Assembly: GCA_963830165.1 (NCBI GenBank)
Contig: CAWHKZ010000006.1
Location: 62,001 to 126,000, forward strand
Reading direction: 5' to 3'
DNA: 64,000 nt
Origin: Bog-756 sp963830165
Lineage (GTDB): Bacteria > Actinomycetota > Acidimicrobiia > Acidimicrobiales > RAAP-2
Below the pieces are notes generated by a model. That model did no database searches, was not told where the DNA came from, and was given only the letters and a program-made list of their open reading frames with translations. This document shows, piece by piece, positions 42,357 through 51,004 of the stretch (position 1 is its first letter; each line of letters opens with the position of its first letter). The position numbers and the translations under genes were made by a program.

Positions 42357-45300
42357 CTACTCCCGTCCGGGGCCGGGGTGGGGGCCGTCGGGCAGGTGGG
42401 AGCGGGTCTCGAGCACGAGCTGGCCATCGGCGTCGAAGGCGGCGGCCACCTCGCCGGACAGGAGGCGACGGATGGGTGTGCCGGCGAGGTCGCTGCGCCA
42501 GCCCACGTCGAGCCGGCTCGGCTCACCCGCCACCAGGAGGGCGATGTCGGAGCGGGTGGCCAGGAGGCCCTGGTCGAAGTCCAGCTCGTCGGCGATCTGG
42601 CGCACGAGGCCGGCGCACACGGTCACCGCGACGGGCGACGCCTTCGCCTCGGCGGCCTCCGGTGGGAGCCGCAGCGCACCCTGGTCCAGGGCGCGGCCCC
42701 GCTCGACGGCGTCGAGGATCTGCGCCGCGGCGCCCTTGGCCAGACTGCGACCGTCGACCCCGCGGAGCTTCTCGAGCTCCTGGCGGTTGCGCGGCGGCCG
42801 CTGGGCGATGGTGAGGACGGCCAGGTCCGACAGCACGCTGCGACGGGGCCGGTCGACCTCGGCGGCCCGGAGCTCACGCCAGGCGGCCACCTCCTGGGCG
42901 ACCCCCCGGGCCCGCCCGGTCAGCCTGCGCATGTCGCCCACCCTCCACCAGGCCTCTTCGGGCACCGCGGTACGGCGCTGGCCGGGCAGTACGAGGGAGC
43001 ACTCCTCGAGGGCCCAGGCCAGACGCCCACGTTGCGTGAGCTGCCCGACCATGGCGGACCGGAGCGCCAGCAGGTGATCGACGTCGGCGGCCGCGTACGC
43101 GAGCTGCGACGCCGGTAGGGGACGGTGGAGCCAGTCGGACAGCTGGTCCGCCTTGGCCAGGCTGATCCCGAGCACGAGGTCGACCAGTCGACCCAGCGAG
43201 GGCGACGACATCCCCAGGAACCCGGCGGCGACCTGGGTGTCGAAGACCCGGGCGGGAGCCGCACCGCACGCCCTGCGGAGGATGTCGAGATCCTGCCCGG
43301 CGGCGTGGGCGACGGCGGTGCCCGGGCCCTCGAAGAGGCGCCGCAGCGGCGCGGGATCGACGGCCAACGGGTCGACGAGCGCGACCTGGTCCTGCCAGGC
43401 CAGCTGGATCAGGGCCAGCGCCGGCCAGTAGGTGCGCTCGGTGTGGAACTCGGTGTCGAGGGCGTAGTACTCCTCGCCGGACACCTCGTCGCAGAGGGCC
43501 TCCAGCTGGTCGGTCCCACTGATCAACTCGGGTACCGATCCGGCGGAGGTCACCTCGGGCAACGTAGCCCAGCGGGCCGACGGGCCGGGAGCAGGGCCGG
43601 GGTCAGGCGGCGACCGACGTTGCGGCCGACGGCGTCCCGGCCCGGCCGGCCGCGCCCCCTCGTCGAGGGCCGCGGCCAGCACGTCGCCGATGTCGCTGGC
43701 CAGGTGGAAGGTCATCTGGTCGCGCACCAGCTCGGGCACGTCCTCGAGGTCGGGGCCGTTGCGGGCCGGGAGCACGACCGTGGTGAGTCCGGCCCGGTGG
43801 GCGGCCAGCACCTTCTGGCGCACGCCGCCGATGGGCAGGACCCTGCCCTGCAGGGTGACCTCGCCGGTCATCCCCACCACCGGTCGCACCGGGACGTCCC
43901 GCAGCAGGCTGACCAGTGCCGTGGTCATGGTGACCCCGGCCGACGGGCCGTCCTTGGGGATGGCCCCGGCCGGGACGTGCACGTGGAACCGCTTGCCGGC
44001 GAAGGCCGCCGGATCGATGCCGAGTGCCACCGCATGGGACCGGACGTAGGAGAGGGCGATCTCCGCCGACTCCTTCATCACGTCGCCGAGCTGTCCCGTC
44101 AGGGTCAGCCCCTCGACGCCGTCCATGACCGAGGCCTCGACGTACAGCACATCGCCCCCGGTGCCGGTGACGGCCAGGCCGGTCGCCACCCCGGGGACGG
44201 CCGTGCGGTCGGCCGACTCGAAGAAGAACTTGGGCCGGCCGAGCCACCCGCGCACGTCGTCGGAATCCACGACGACCGGCGCCACCGACGGGTCGGCGGC
44301 GATCGTCGAGGCCACCTTGCGCAGGAGGCGTCCGAGCTCGCGCTCGAGCGAGCGCACGCCGGCCTCACGGGTGTAGTCGCCGACGACGGTGCGCAGTGCC
44401 CCGTCGGTGACGGTCACGTCCGTCGCGTCGAGTGCGGCACGCTCGCGCTGACGCCCGACCAGGTGGTGGCGGGCGATGGCCACCTTCTCCTCCTCGGTGT
44501 ACCCGTCGAGCCGGATGACCTCCATCCGGTCGAGCAGGGGCCCGGGGATGGTGTCGATCATGTTGGCCGTGGCCAGGAACAGGACCTTCGACAGGTCCAG
44601 CTCGACCTCGAGGTAGTGGTCGCGGAAGGTGTGGTTCTGCGCCGGGTCGAGCACCTCCAACAGGGCCGACGAGGGATCGCCCCGGTAGTCGGCACCCAGC
44701 TTGTCGACCTCGTCGAGGAGGATGACCGGGTTCATGGTGCCGGCCTCGCGCAGGGCCCGCACCAGGCGGCCCGGCTGGGCCCCCACGTAGGTCCGGCGGT
44801 GGCCGCGGATCTCGGCCTCGTCCCGCACGCCGCCCAGGGCCACCCGGACGAAGGAACGTCCCAGCGCCCGGGCCACCGACTCGCCCAGCGACGTCTTGCC
44901 GACGCCGGGAGGTCCGACCAGTGCCAGGATGGCGCCCGCGCCCCTGCCGCTGAGCGGAGCCAGGCCGCGCTCGGACCGCAGCTTGCGCACGGCCAGGTGC
45001 TCGAGGATCCGGTCCTTCACGTCGTCCAGACCGTCGTGGTCCTCGTCGAGCACGCGCGCCGCCTCGGCGACGTCCAACCGGTCCTCGGACTCCTCGCCCC
45101 AGGGCAGCTCGAACACGGTGTCGAGCCACGTCCGGATCCATCCGTGCTCGGGGTTCTGCTCGCTCATCCGCTCGAGCCTGTCGATCTCGCGGTCCACCGC
45201 CTTGCGGACGGCCTCGGGCAGGTCGCGCGCCGCGGCCCGGGCCCGGTAGTCGTCGGGCTGGTCCTCGTCGTCGTCGCCCAGCTGCCCGAGCTCCTTCTTG

Positions 45301-46013
45301 ATGGACTCCAGCTGGCGGCGCAGGAGGAACTCACGCTGGGTCTTCTCCATGCCCTCCTCGACGTCGCTCTTGATCCGCTCGCGCAGGGTCAGGTCGGCCA
45401 GGACCTCCCGTGACCAGGCGATGACCAGGCGGAGTCGGGCGGCCACGTCGAGGGTCTCGAGGACCTGGACCTTCTGGGCGAGGGAGAGGTCGGGCGAGTA
45501 GCCGGCCATGTCGGCCACGCGGCCGGGATCGGTGACGTCGGCCAGCCGCTCGGCCAGCCGACCGGCGCCGCGGCTCACCAGGATGTTCTCGACCACGGCC
45601 CGGTACTCGCGGGCCAGCTCGGTGGTCACCGCGGTGGGCTCGTCCTCGTCGACGACCTCGACCTCGACCCACAGGGCGTGACCGGTCCCGGGCACCGCGG
45701 TGCCGAGGCGCGCCCGCTCGACGCCGCGCACGGCGACGGCGGCCATGCCGCCGGGGAGCGCGCCCGACTCCATCACCTCGGCGACCACGCCCACCGAGGC
45801 GTAGCGCCCGTCGATGAACGGGACGATGACGAAGTGTCCGTCGGCCGCGCCCGCGGCCTCGGCCGCCGCGGTGGCCTCGTCGGACTCGAGGGCCATGGTG
45901 AACACCATGCCCGGGAGCACCACCCCGGATGTGAGGGGGAGCAGGGGCAGGTTCCGCACTCCGGAACCGCTCCCGCCGTCGGTCGTCCTCGTCACGTCAG
46001 TCGTCTCGTCCAC
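42357..46013 (-). CDS. lon: Lon protease joined in frame to a ribonuclease D
   Basis: This is a single 1218-residue open frame. Residues 1-785 are a complete Lon: N-terminal LPLLPLTSGVVLPGMVFTMAL, Walker A GPPGVGKTSLGESVA near 366, and the protease dyad in IPKDGPSAGVTM (Ser about 690) with GGVRQKVLAAHRAG (Lys). After a 35-residue Arg/Pro-rich linker comes RNase D with the DEDDy set: YYALDTEFHTER, VAHAAGQDLDIL, AYAAADVDHLLAL, and an HRDC region. The start is GTG 46013, placed by CTGGAGGAACA. The linker has the composition of an out-of-frame read; the GGGGG run at about 43663 shifted by two bases would end Lon at a TGA at 43603 (tail SAATSVAA) and leave rnd to start near 43555. So this is either a true fusion or two adjacent genes joined by an indel. 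Confidence 0.85.
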   Translation of the reverse strand: MDETTDVTRTTDGGSGSGVRNLPLLPLTSGVVLPGMVFTMALESDEATAAAEAAGAADGHFVIVPFIDGRYASVGVVAEVMESGALPGGMAAVAVRGVERARLGTAVPGTGHALWVEVEVVDEDEPTAVTTELAREYRAVVENILVSRGAGRLAERLADVTDPGRVADMAGYSPDLSLAQKVQVLETLDVAARLRLVIAWSREVLADLTLRERIKSDVEEGMEKTQREFLLRRQLESIKKELGQLGDDDEDQPDDYRARAAARDLPEAVRKAVDREIDRLERMSEQNPEHGWIRTWLDTVFELPWGEESEDRLDVAEAARVLDEDHDGLDDVKDRILEHLAVRKLRSERGLAPLSGRGAGAILALVGPPGVGKTSLGESVARALGRSFVRVALGGVRDEAEIRGHRRTYVGAQPGRLVRALREAGTMNPVILLDEVDKLGADYRGDPSSALLEVLDPAQNHTFRDHYLEVELDLSKVLFLATANMIDTIPGPLLDRMEVIRLDGYTEEEKVAIARHHLVGRQRERAALDATDVTVTDGALRTVVGDYTREAGVRSLERELGRLLRKVASTIAADPSVAPVVVDSDDVRGWLGRPKFFFESADRTAVPGVATGLAVTGTGGDVLYVEASVMDGVEGLTLTGQLGDVMKESAEIALSYVRSHAVALGIDPAAFAGKRFHVHVPAGAIPKDGPSAGVTMTTALVSLLRDVPVRPVVGMTGEVTLQGRVLPIGGVRQKVLAAHRAGLTTVVLPARNGPDLEDVPELVRDQMTFHLASDIGDVLAAALDEGARPAGPGRRRPQRRSPPDPGPAPGPSARWATLPEVTSAGSVPELISGTDQLEALCDEVSGEEYYALDTEFHTERTYWPALALIQLAWQDQVALVDPLAVDPAPLRRLFEGPGTAVAHAAGQDLDILRRACGAAPARVFDTQVAAGFLGMSSPSLGRLVDLVLGISLAKADQLSDWLHRPLPASQLAYAAADVDHLLALRSAMVGQLTQRGRLAWALEECSLVLPGQRRTAVPEEAWWRVGDMRRLTGRARGVAQEVAAWRELRAAEVDRPRRSVLSDLAVLTIAQRPPRNRQELEKLRGVDGRSLAKGAAAQILDAVERGRALDQGALRLPPEAAEAKASPVAVTVCAGLVRQIADELDFDQGLLATRSDIALLVAGEPSRLDVGWRSDLAGTPIRRLLSGEVAAAFDADGQLVLETRSHLPDGPHPGPGRE

Positions 46014-46053
46014 TGTTCCTCCAGATGTCTCCATGCACTTGTGTGAAGAGATC

Positions 46054-46078
46054 AACAGTGGAGGCGAACGTATATTCC
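46054..46078 (-). promoter_or_regulatory. SigR/SigH-like promoter upstream of lon
   Basis: On the minus strand GGAAT, 17 nt, GTT resembles the oxidative/heat-stress ECF sigma factor promoter GGAAT-N17/19-GTT of Actinobacteria, where lon belongs to the regulon in some species. No HAIR or ClgR site is clear. Confidence 0.35.
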
Positions 46079-46213
46079 CCTCAGGCCGGTGAGCTGGGAC
46101 TTCGCGCCGCTCCAGGTCTCGGAGGACCGACCTCGGGAGTCCGGTCCCCGCGTGGCGGCGGCGGGCGGTCGGGGGGCGACCGGGGCCGCCGTCCCAGCTC
46201 AGCCGTCGGCGCC

Positions 46214-46570
46214 CTACGCTTCGAACGACGCCCGGGCGTCGCGGGCGAAGCGGCTGGCCAGCTGCCGGGTGACGCCGAAGAGGTCGCCGATCTCGGAGGC
46301 CGACAGGCCCTCGGCCCGGAGCGCCGCCGTGATCGACAGCCGGATCTCGCGCCGCACCTCCTCGAACTCCTCCAGGCGCTGGGTCAGGTCACGGCTGAGG
46401 GTCGAGGAGTCGGCCCTCAGCATCTTGGCCTCCATGGTGATCCCGCTCCGCAGGACCTCGATGTCCTCGTCGCTGGACGCCACCTGGCGCTGGAGGCCCT
46501 CGATCAGGCCCTGGGTCGCCACCCGGTACCTCCGGACGTCAGCGATCACGCGCTCGATCGGATCGTCCAT
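46214..46570 (-). CDS. Coiled-coil protein with a C-terminal helix-turn-helix
   Basis: In the 118-residue protein, residues 1-80 are strongly helical and charged, likely a coiled coil (GLIEGLQRQVASSDEDIEVL, LTQRLEEFEEVRREI). Residues 85-112 give an HTH: LRAEGLSASEIGDLFGVTRQLASRFARDA. It may be a dimeric DNA-binding or DNA-associated protein; no named family is recognised. TAGTAT lies 6 nt before the ATG, so the transcript is probably leaderless. Confidence 0.7.
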   Translation of the reverse strand: MDDPIERVIADVRRYRVATQGLIEGLQRQVASSDEDIEVLRSGITMEAKMLRADSSTLSRDLTQRLEEFEEVRREIRLSITAALRAEGLSASEIGDLFGVTRQLASRFARDARASFEA

Positions 46571-46576
46571 ACCGGA

Positions 46577-46582
46577 ATACTA
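46577..46582 (-). promoter_or_regulatory. -10 box of the coiled-coil/HTH gene (leaderless)
   Basis: TAGTAT on the minus strand ends 6 nt before ATG 46570, the closest match to a consensus -10 in this window. Confidence 0.5.
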
Positions 46583-46703
46583 GGTGAGCTGCGGCACCCT
46601 TCCGGGCGACGGGTCCACGCCCGGGCGGGGCGCGGCGCGGCCGTCGGTCCGCCTAGCGTGAGCCGGGACGGCCCAGCACACCGGGCCCGGACAAGGAGGC
46701 ACG

Positions 46704-47984
46704 ATGGGCTGGGACTTCTCGACGGACCCCGGGTACCAGGAGAAGCTGGACTGGGTGGAGCGGTTCTGCCGCGACGAGGTCGAGCCGCTCGAGTTCGTCT
46801 TCCCCCACGCGGTCCGGTCGAAGGAACCCAGGATCCGGGCCCTGGTGAGGGGCCTCCAGCAGCAGGTCAAGGACCAGGGGCTCTGGGCCATCTTCCTGGA
46901 CCGGGACCTCGGCGGTCCCGGCTACGGCCAGCTGCAGCTCGCCCTGCTCAACGAGATCCTGGGCAGGTACCCGTCCGCTCCGCAGATGTTCGGGGCGGCG
47001 GCTCCCGACACCGGCAACATGGAGATGCTCGCCGCCTACGGCACCGAGGAGCAGAAGGAGCGGTGGCTGCGGCCCATGCTCGACCAGGAGCTCTGGTCGG
47101 CGTACTCGATGACGGAGCCGCAGGGCGGATCGGATCCCAACCTGTTCCGGACCCACGCCGTCCGGGACGGCGACGAGTGGGTCATCTCGGGCGAGAAGTG
47201 GTTCACCAGCGCCGGTCGTGTGGCTGACATCCTCTTCGTGATGTGCACCAACGGCATGTTCGTGGTGCCCCGTGACACGCCGGGCGTCGACATCCAGCCC
47301 GAGCCCCGCAACCACAACCACATCATCTACGACGAGGTGCGCGTGCCCCTCGACCACCTGCTCGGGCCCGAGGACGGGGCGAAGGTGCTGGCCCAGCGCC
47401 GGCTGGGCGGGGGCCGCATCCACCACGCCATGCGCACCATCGCCCAGTGCACCCTGGCCTTCGACATGATGTGCGAGCGGGCGCTCAGTCGCGAGTCGCA
47501 CGGCAAGATCATCGGCGAGCACCAGATGGTCCAGGAGCGCATCGCCGACTCCTACGCCCAGATCCGCATGCTCCGCCTGCTGGTCCTGGAGACGGCCTGG
47601 AAGATCGACCACTCGAGTACCCAGGAGTGCCGCACCGACATCGCCGCCGTCAAGTTCACGATGGCCAAGGTGTTGCGCGACGTCTCCTACAACGCGCTGC
47701 ACATCATGGGCTCGCTGGGCACGACCGACCTGACGCCGCTCCAGGCCATGTACGCCGGGGCGCCGACCATGGGGATCGCCGACGGGGTCGACGAGGTCCA
47801 CAAGGCGACCGTGGCCCGCAACGTCCTGAAGGGCTACCGGCCCCACGAGGGCTACTGGCCGACCGAGTACATCCCGGCCAAGCGCGAGGCGGCCTGGAAG
47901 GCGTTCCAGCCCCGGTTCGACGCCGACCCCGAGCTGCTGGCCCTGGCCGAGGGCTACCGGGCCTACCTGGCCAAGCGGCGCTGA
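46704..47984 (+). CDS. Acyl-CoA dehydrogenase
   Basis: The 426-residue flavoprotein introduces the 2,3 double bond of acyl-CoAs. FLDRDLGGPGYGQLQLALLNEILGR, SAYSMTEPQGGSDPNLFRTHAV (FAD/substrate site), ISGEKWFTSAG, LAQRRLGGGRIHHAMRTIAQC and GSLGTTDLTPLQAMYAGAPTMGIADGVDEVHKATVARNVL cover all four family regions. The last segment has D-G-V-D-E instead of the common Y-E-G-T, as in the ACAD10/11-like branch, so the chain length and substrate are uncertain. AAGGAGG precedes ATG 46704; TAGCGT at 46654-46659 is a likely -10. It stands alone. Confidence 0.9.
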   Translation: MGWDFSTDPGYQEKLDWVERFCRDEVEPLEFVFPHAVRSKEPRIRALVRGLQQQVKDQGLWAIFLDRDLGGPGYGQLQLALLNEILGRYPSAPQMFGAAAPDTGNMEMLAAYGTEEQKERWLRPMLDQELWSAYSMTEPQGGSDPNLFRTHAVRDGDEWVISGEKWFTSAGRVADILFVMCTNGMFVVPRDTPGVDIQPEPRNHNHIIYDEVRVPLDHLLGPEDGAKVLAQRRLGGGRIHHAMRTIAQCTLAFDMMCERALSRESHGKIIGEHQMVQERIADSYAQIRMLRLLVLETAWKIDHSSTQECRTDIAAVKFTMAKVLRDVSYNALHIMGSLGTTDLTPLQAMYAGAPTMGIADGVDEVHKATVARNVLKGYRPHEGYWPTEYIPAKREAAWKAFQPRFDADPELLALAEGYRAYLAKRR

Positions 47985-48051
47985 GGCCGGGCAGCCGGGT
48001 GGCCGGGCGACGCCCCTGGTGGCGGCACGGTGGCGACCGGGTCCGCGGCGC

Positions 48052-48822
48052 CTAGCGCAGGATCCACCGGGGGCGGGACCAGACCTGCCAGTGCTCGAGG
48101 GTGGCGTACCCCTCCTCGCCGTACAACCGCTCGCCGGCCGGTGACGCCGTCAGCAGTGCGCCGGGCGGGCCGCCGAGGCGGCGGCGGTGGTAGTTGGTGG
48201 CCCGCATCAGGCGCCGGCCGTAGCCGGAGCGCTGCCGATCGGGGGCGGTGGCGAGCGCCCACCCGACGCTGTACGCGTCGCGCACCCAGACGCTGAGGGA
48301 GCAGCACCGCAGGGCGCCGTCCTCGAACAGTCCCCACGCCAGCGTGTCGGGCCGGGCGAGTGCCTCCTCGGTGTAGACGATGGCCCCCACCTCGTCGGGC
48401 ACCCCGAAGGCGGTCACGACCAGGGCCCGGGCGTCGGCCAGTTCCCGGGGCTCGAGCAGCCGGACCGCAGGGTCGTCGACGCACGGCCCGCTGGCCCGCT
48501 CCATGAACGGCAGCGTGCCGGTGCACACCCATCCGGCCTCGCTCAGCGTCCCGACGGCGCCCAGTCCGGCGCCGGCCAGCATGATGACCGCCGGCACGCC
48601 GGCCTCGCCGATGGTGTCGATGACGTGGGTGGCGGCGTCGAGGGCCGCCGGGCCGTGCAGGAGGGCGAGGTTGTAGTCGACGTGGGGGGTGCCGCTGAGG
48701 GCGAGCCACCAGTCCTCCTCGACCCGGAGGCCCCCGGCGTGCGACCAGGCGATGGTGCCGAGCCCGAAGCACGTGCGCGCCCGTCGCAGGTCGTCGGCGG
48801 GCAGCGACTGCGGTCGGTCCAT
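48052..48822 (-). CDS. GNAT-family N-acetyltransferase
   Basis: The 256-residue protein has a divergent first half that may be a degenerate acetyltransferase fold (HVDYNLALLHG, GVPAVIMLAGAGLG). The C-terminal half is a GNAT domain with VGWALATAPDRQRSGYGRRLMRATNYHRR, the acetyl-CoA pyrophosphate loop (R/Q-x-x-G-x-G/A). The acceptor is unknown. ATG 48822 after GGAGGGGGACCC is selected over longer in-frame starts. Confidence 0.8.
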   Translation of the reverse strand: MDRPQSLPADDLRRARTCFGLGTIAWSHAGGLRVEEDWWLALSGTPHVDYNLALLHGPAALDAATHVIDTIGEAGVPAVIMLAGAGLGAVGTLSEAGWVCTGTLPFMERASGPCVDDPAVRLLEPRELADARALVVTAFGVPDEVGAIVYTEEALARPDTLAWGLFEDGALRCCSLSVWVRDAYSVGWALATAPDRQRSGYGRRLMRATNYHRRRLGGPPGALLTASPAGERLYGEEGYATLEHWQVWSRPRWILR

Positions 48823-49061
48823 GGGTCCCCCTCCGCCGGCGGGCGCCGCAGGGGCGGCCCCGCAACATGGGTGTCGCCACAGTCTGCCAAACCCCGGGAA
48901 CCACCGACGGGACACGCCGGTGGTTCCCCGGCCGGTTCCGCCCGCCCGGGATCCGGCGTGAGCGGGGCCCGCCATCCGGCGCGGGGTCCGTGGCCGCGGG
49001 TGGGCCTTCGCCCGTGCCGGGCTGAGCAGGTGGTTTCCCCCCTCCCGCCTCACCCGCAACC

Positions 49062-49067
49062 TAAGGT
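49062..49067 (+). promoter_or_regulatory. -10 box of the tetR-like gene (leaderless)
   Basis: TAAGGT, 6 nt, ATG 49074. Confidence 0.45.
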
Positions 49068-49073
49068 GCAGCC

Positions 49074-49865
49074 ATGCGTCGCGAGGACCTGAGGGAACTG
49101 CTGATCGACGTGGGGCTGGACCTCCTGATCGAGGAGGGACTGGCCCGGGGCACCGAGCGGCTGACGTTCAAGCGGGTCTTCGAGCGCGCCGCCGAGGAGC
49201 GGGGGGTCCGGGTGACCAATGCCTCGGTGATCGGCCGGATCTGGGACGACATGGCCGACTACCAGGCCGACGTGCTCGCCTCGGCGCTCGAGAACCTCGA
49301 CCGGGCCGGCGTCGAGGAGACCCTCCGGGCCGCCGCCGACGTCCTGGACGTCGCCGACCTCGACAGCGTGGAGGGCCGCCGGGCGGCGACCACCGAGGTC
49401 ATCCGGGTGGCGTGCGCCGCCCACGTCGAGGCCATCACCCACTCGCGCAACGCCGCCCTCAACATGGGCCTGCGGGGCCTGTCGGCGTCGAAGCTCCCCT
49501 CCGACGAGGGGACACCGGCGGCCGACAGCGTCCGGCACGCCTACGAGGTGTTCTGCATCCGCTGGGACTTCGTGCTCGAGCAGTCCTTCGAGAAGTTGGG
49601 CATCCGGATGCGCCCTGGCCTCACCGTGCGGCAGCTGTCGATGCTCGCCATCTCGCTGGCCGAGGGGTTCACCATCTGGGACCGGGTCGACCCGACCGCC
49701 ACGCGCCACATCCTCCGGCCGACGGGACCCGATCGCCGCTCCCAGGAGTGGTCGCTGTTCTCGCTCGGGCTCGAGGCGCTCGTCGCACAGTTCACCGAAC
49801 TGGTGGAGGAAACCGGCGGAGCCACGCCGTGGGCGGGCCCGCCGACCCCCGGAAACCCCGAGTAG
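49074..49865 (+). CDS. TetR-like transcription regulator
   Basis: The 263-residue protein begins LRELLIDVGLDLLIEEGLARGTERLTFKRVFERAAEERGVRVTNASVIGRIWDDMADYQADVL. This TetR-like HTH has a long insertion before the recognition helix. The rest is helical. The ligand and targets are unknown; the neighbours (GNAT, UbiA) point in other directions. The C-terminal tail is Pro-rich and disordered. Confidence 0.7.
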   Translation: MRREDLRELLIDVGLDLLIEEGLARGTERLTFKRVFERAAEERGVRVTNASVIGRIWDDMADYQADVLASALENLDRAGVEETLRAAADVLDVADLDSVEGRRAATTEVIRVACAAHVEAITHSRNAALNMGLRGLSASKLPSDEGTPAADSVRHAYEVFCIRWDFVLEQSFEKLGIRMRPGLTVRQLSMLAISLAEGFTIWDRVDPTATRHILRPTGPDRRSQEWSLFSLGLEALVAQFTELVEETGGATPWAGPPTPGNPE

Positions 49866-49946
49866 CCGCCGCTACCCGGGACCCGGTGGATCCGCCGGGT
49901 GGATCCGCCACCTGTGTTGTCAGTATGCAGTGCCGGGCCCCAGATA

Positions 49947-49961
49947 GCAACCGTTGGTTGC
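49947..49961. terminator. Candidate bidirectional terminator hairpin
   Basis: GCAACC-GTT-GGTTGC forms a 6-bp stem between the convergent tetR-like and ubiA-like genes, followed by CATATTT on the plus side. The stem is short for this GC content, so support is modest. Confidence 0.35.
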
Positions 49962-50011
49962 CATATTTCCGGATCCGACGTCCTCGGCCCTTCGGTCCGC
50001 GGTCCCGGCCC

Positions 50012-50875
50012 CTACATGCCGACGATGGGCGGACGGGCCACCGCGAACACCACCACACACCCGAGCACGGTCGCGAGCGTCCACGACCAGGCGGCCCTCG
50101 GGGCCTGGCGGACCGCGGTGACGACCACCATGGCGGCGGCCCCGAGGGTGGCGACGAGTGCGGCGGTGCGGACGACGACCAGGTCGCCGCCGAGCGCCCA
50201 GATCGTGCAAGCGCAGGCGACGAGCACGACGACGCCGACCAGCAGGTCCGTGCGGGCCGACAGTCGCTGGGGCAGCCCGGCGATGCCGGACCGGGCGTCG
50301 TCGTCGCGGTCGGCGAGGGTGTTGACGAAGTGCGCCCCCACGCCCAGCAGACCGGTGGCCACCATCACCGCCGGCCGGGGCCACGGGTGGGTGGGCAGGC
50401 CGAGGGTCACGAAGGCGGGCAGCAGGGCGAAGGAGACGGCGTAGGGGAGGGGGCTGAGCAGGGTCGCCTTGAGCCCGGCGTTGTAGGCCCAGGCGGAGGC
50501 GACGGCCACCAAATGCACCACGGCGGCCCGCCAGCCGGACAGCAGCGACAGCGGCACGCAGGCCACCAGCGCGACGAGGGCGGCGGCCCGGACGGTGGCC
50601 ACGTCGACCGACCCGGCCACGATCGGCTTGTCGGTGCGACCGACGGCGGTGTCACGCCCGGCGTCGAACCAGTCGTTGCTCCAGCCGGTGGAGAGCTGCC
50701 CGGCCAGCACGGCCAGGGCCACGACCACGCAGCCGAGGGCTCCCCGTCCGGCCAGCGCGGCCAGTGCCGTGGTCACGGCCACGACAGCCACCGTGGGCTG
50801 GAAGTGGCAGGCCCGGGCGAGGCCGAACAGCGGTCGCCGGGGCGCCGTCGCCGGGGACGTCCGGTCGGGGGTCAC
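50012..50875 (-). CDS. UbiA-family prenyltransferase
   Basis: The 287-residue protein has about eight to nine membrane helices. The first Asp-rich motif is STGWSNDWFDAGRDTAVGRTDKP (NDxxDxxxD) and the second is VNTLADRDDDARSGI; together they bind Mg-prenyl diphosphate. Such enzymes attach an isoprenoid chain to an aromatic or other acceptor (menaquinone, haem O, lipids). The acceptor is not evident and no quinone gene is adjacent. GTG 50875 is used, with TAGGGT 5 nt upstream. Confidence 0.87.
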   Translation of the reverse strand: MTPDRTSPATAPRRPLFGLARACHFQPTVAVVAVTTALAALAGRGALGCVVVALAVLAGQLSTGWSNDWFDAGRDTAVGRTDKPIVAGSVDVATVRAAALVALVACVPLSLLSGWRAAVVHLVAVASAWAYNAGLKATLLSPLPYAVSFALLPAFVTLGLPTHPWPRPAVMVATGLLGVGAHFVNTLADRDDDARSGIAGLPQRLSARTDLLVGVVVLVACACTIWALGGDLVVVRTAALVATLGAAAMVVVTAVRQAPRAAWSWTLATVLGCVVVFAVARPPIVGM

Positions 50876-50880
50876 GGGCC

Positions 50881-50886
50881 ACCCTA
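50881..50886 (-). promoter_or_regulatory. -10 box of the ubiA-like gene (leaderless)
   Basis: TAGGGT on the minus strand, 5 nt before GTG 50875. Confidence 0.35.
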
Positions 50887-51004
50887 CGTCCGGCCGCCGC
50901 GGCGGGGGAGTGGTCGGGGTGGTGCGACGACACCCGTCCGGGTCTACCGTTGGTCGGGCGGACGGAGGTCCGGCCCCCCGGGGGGGAGAGCGGAGGTGCG
51001 CACG

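Noticed and set aside
43125..45413. A 762-residue plus-strand frame opposite lon
   Set aside because: Shadow of the Lon coding strand; Lon motifs on the minus strand are unambiguous.
46014..46080. HAIR or ClgR operator upstream of lon
   Set aside because: Only a half-site-like GTTCGCC is visible; no symmetric partner was found.
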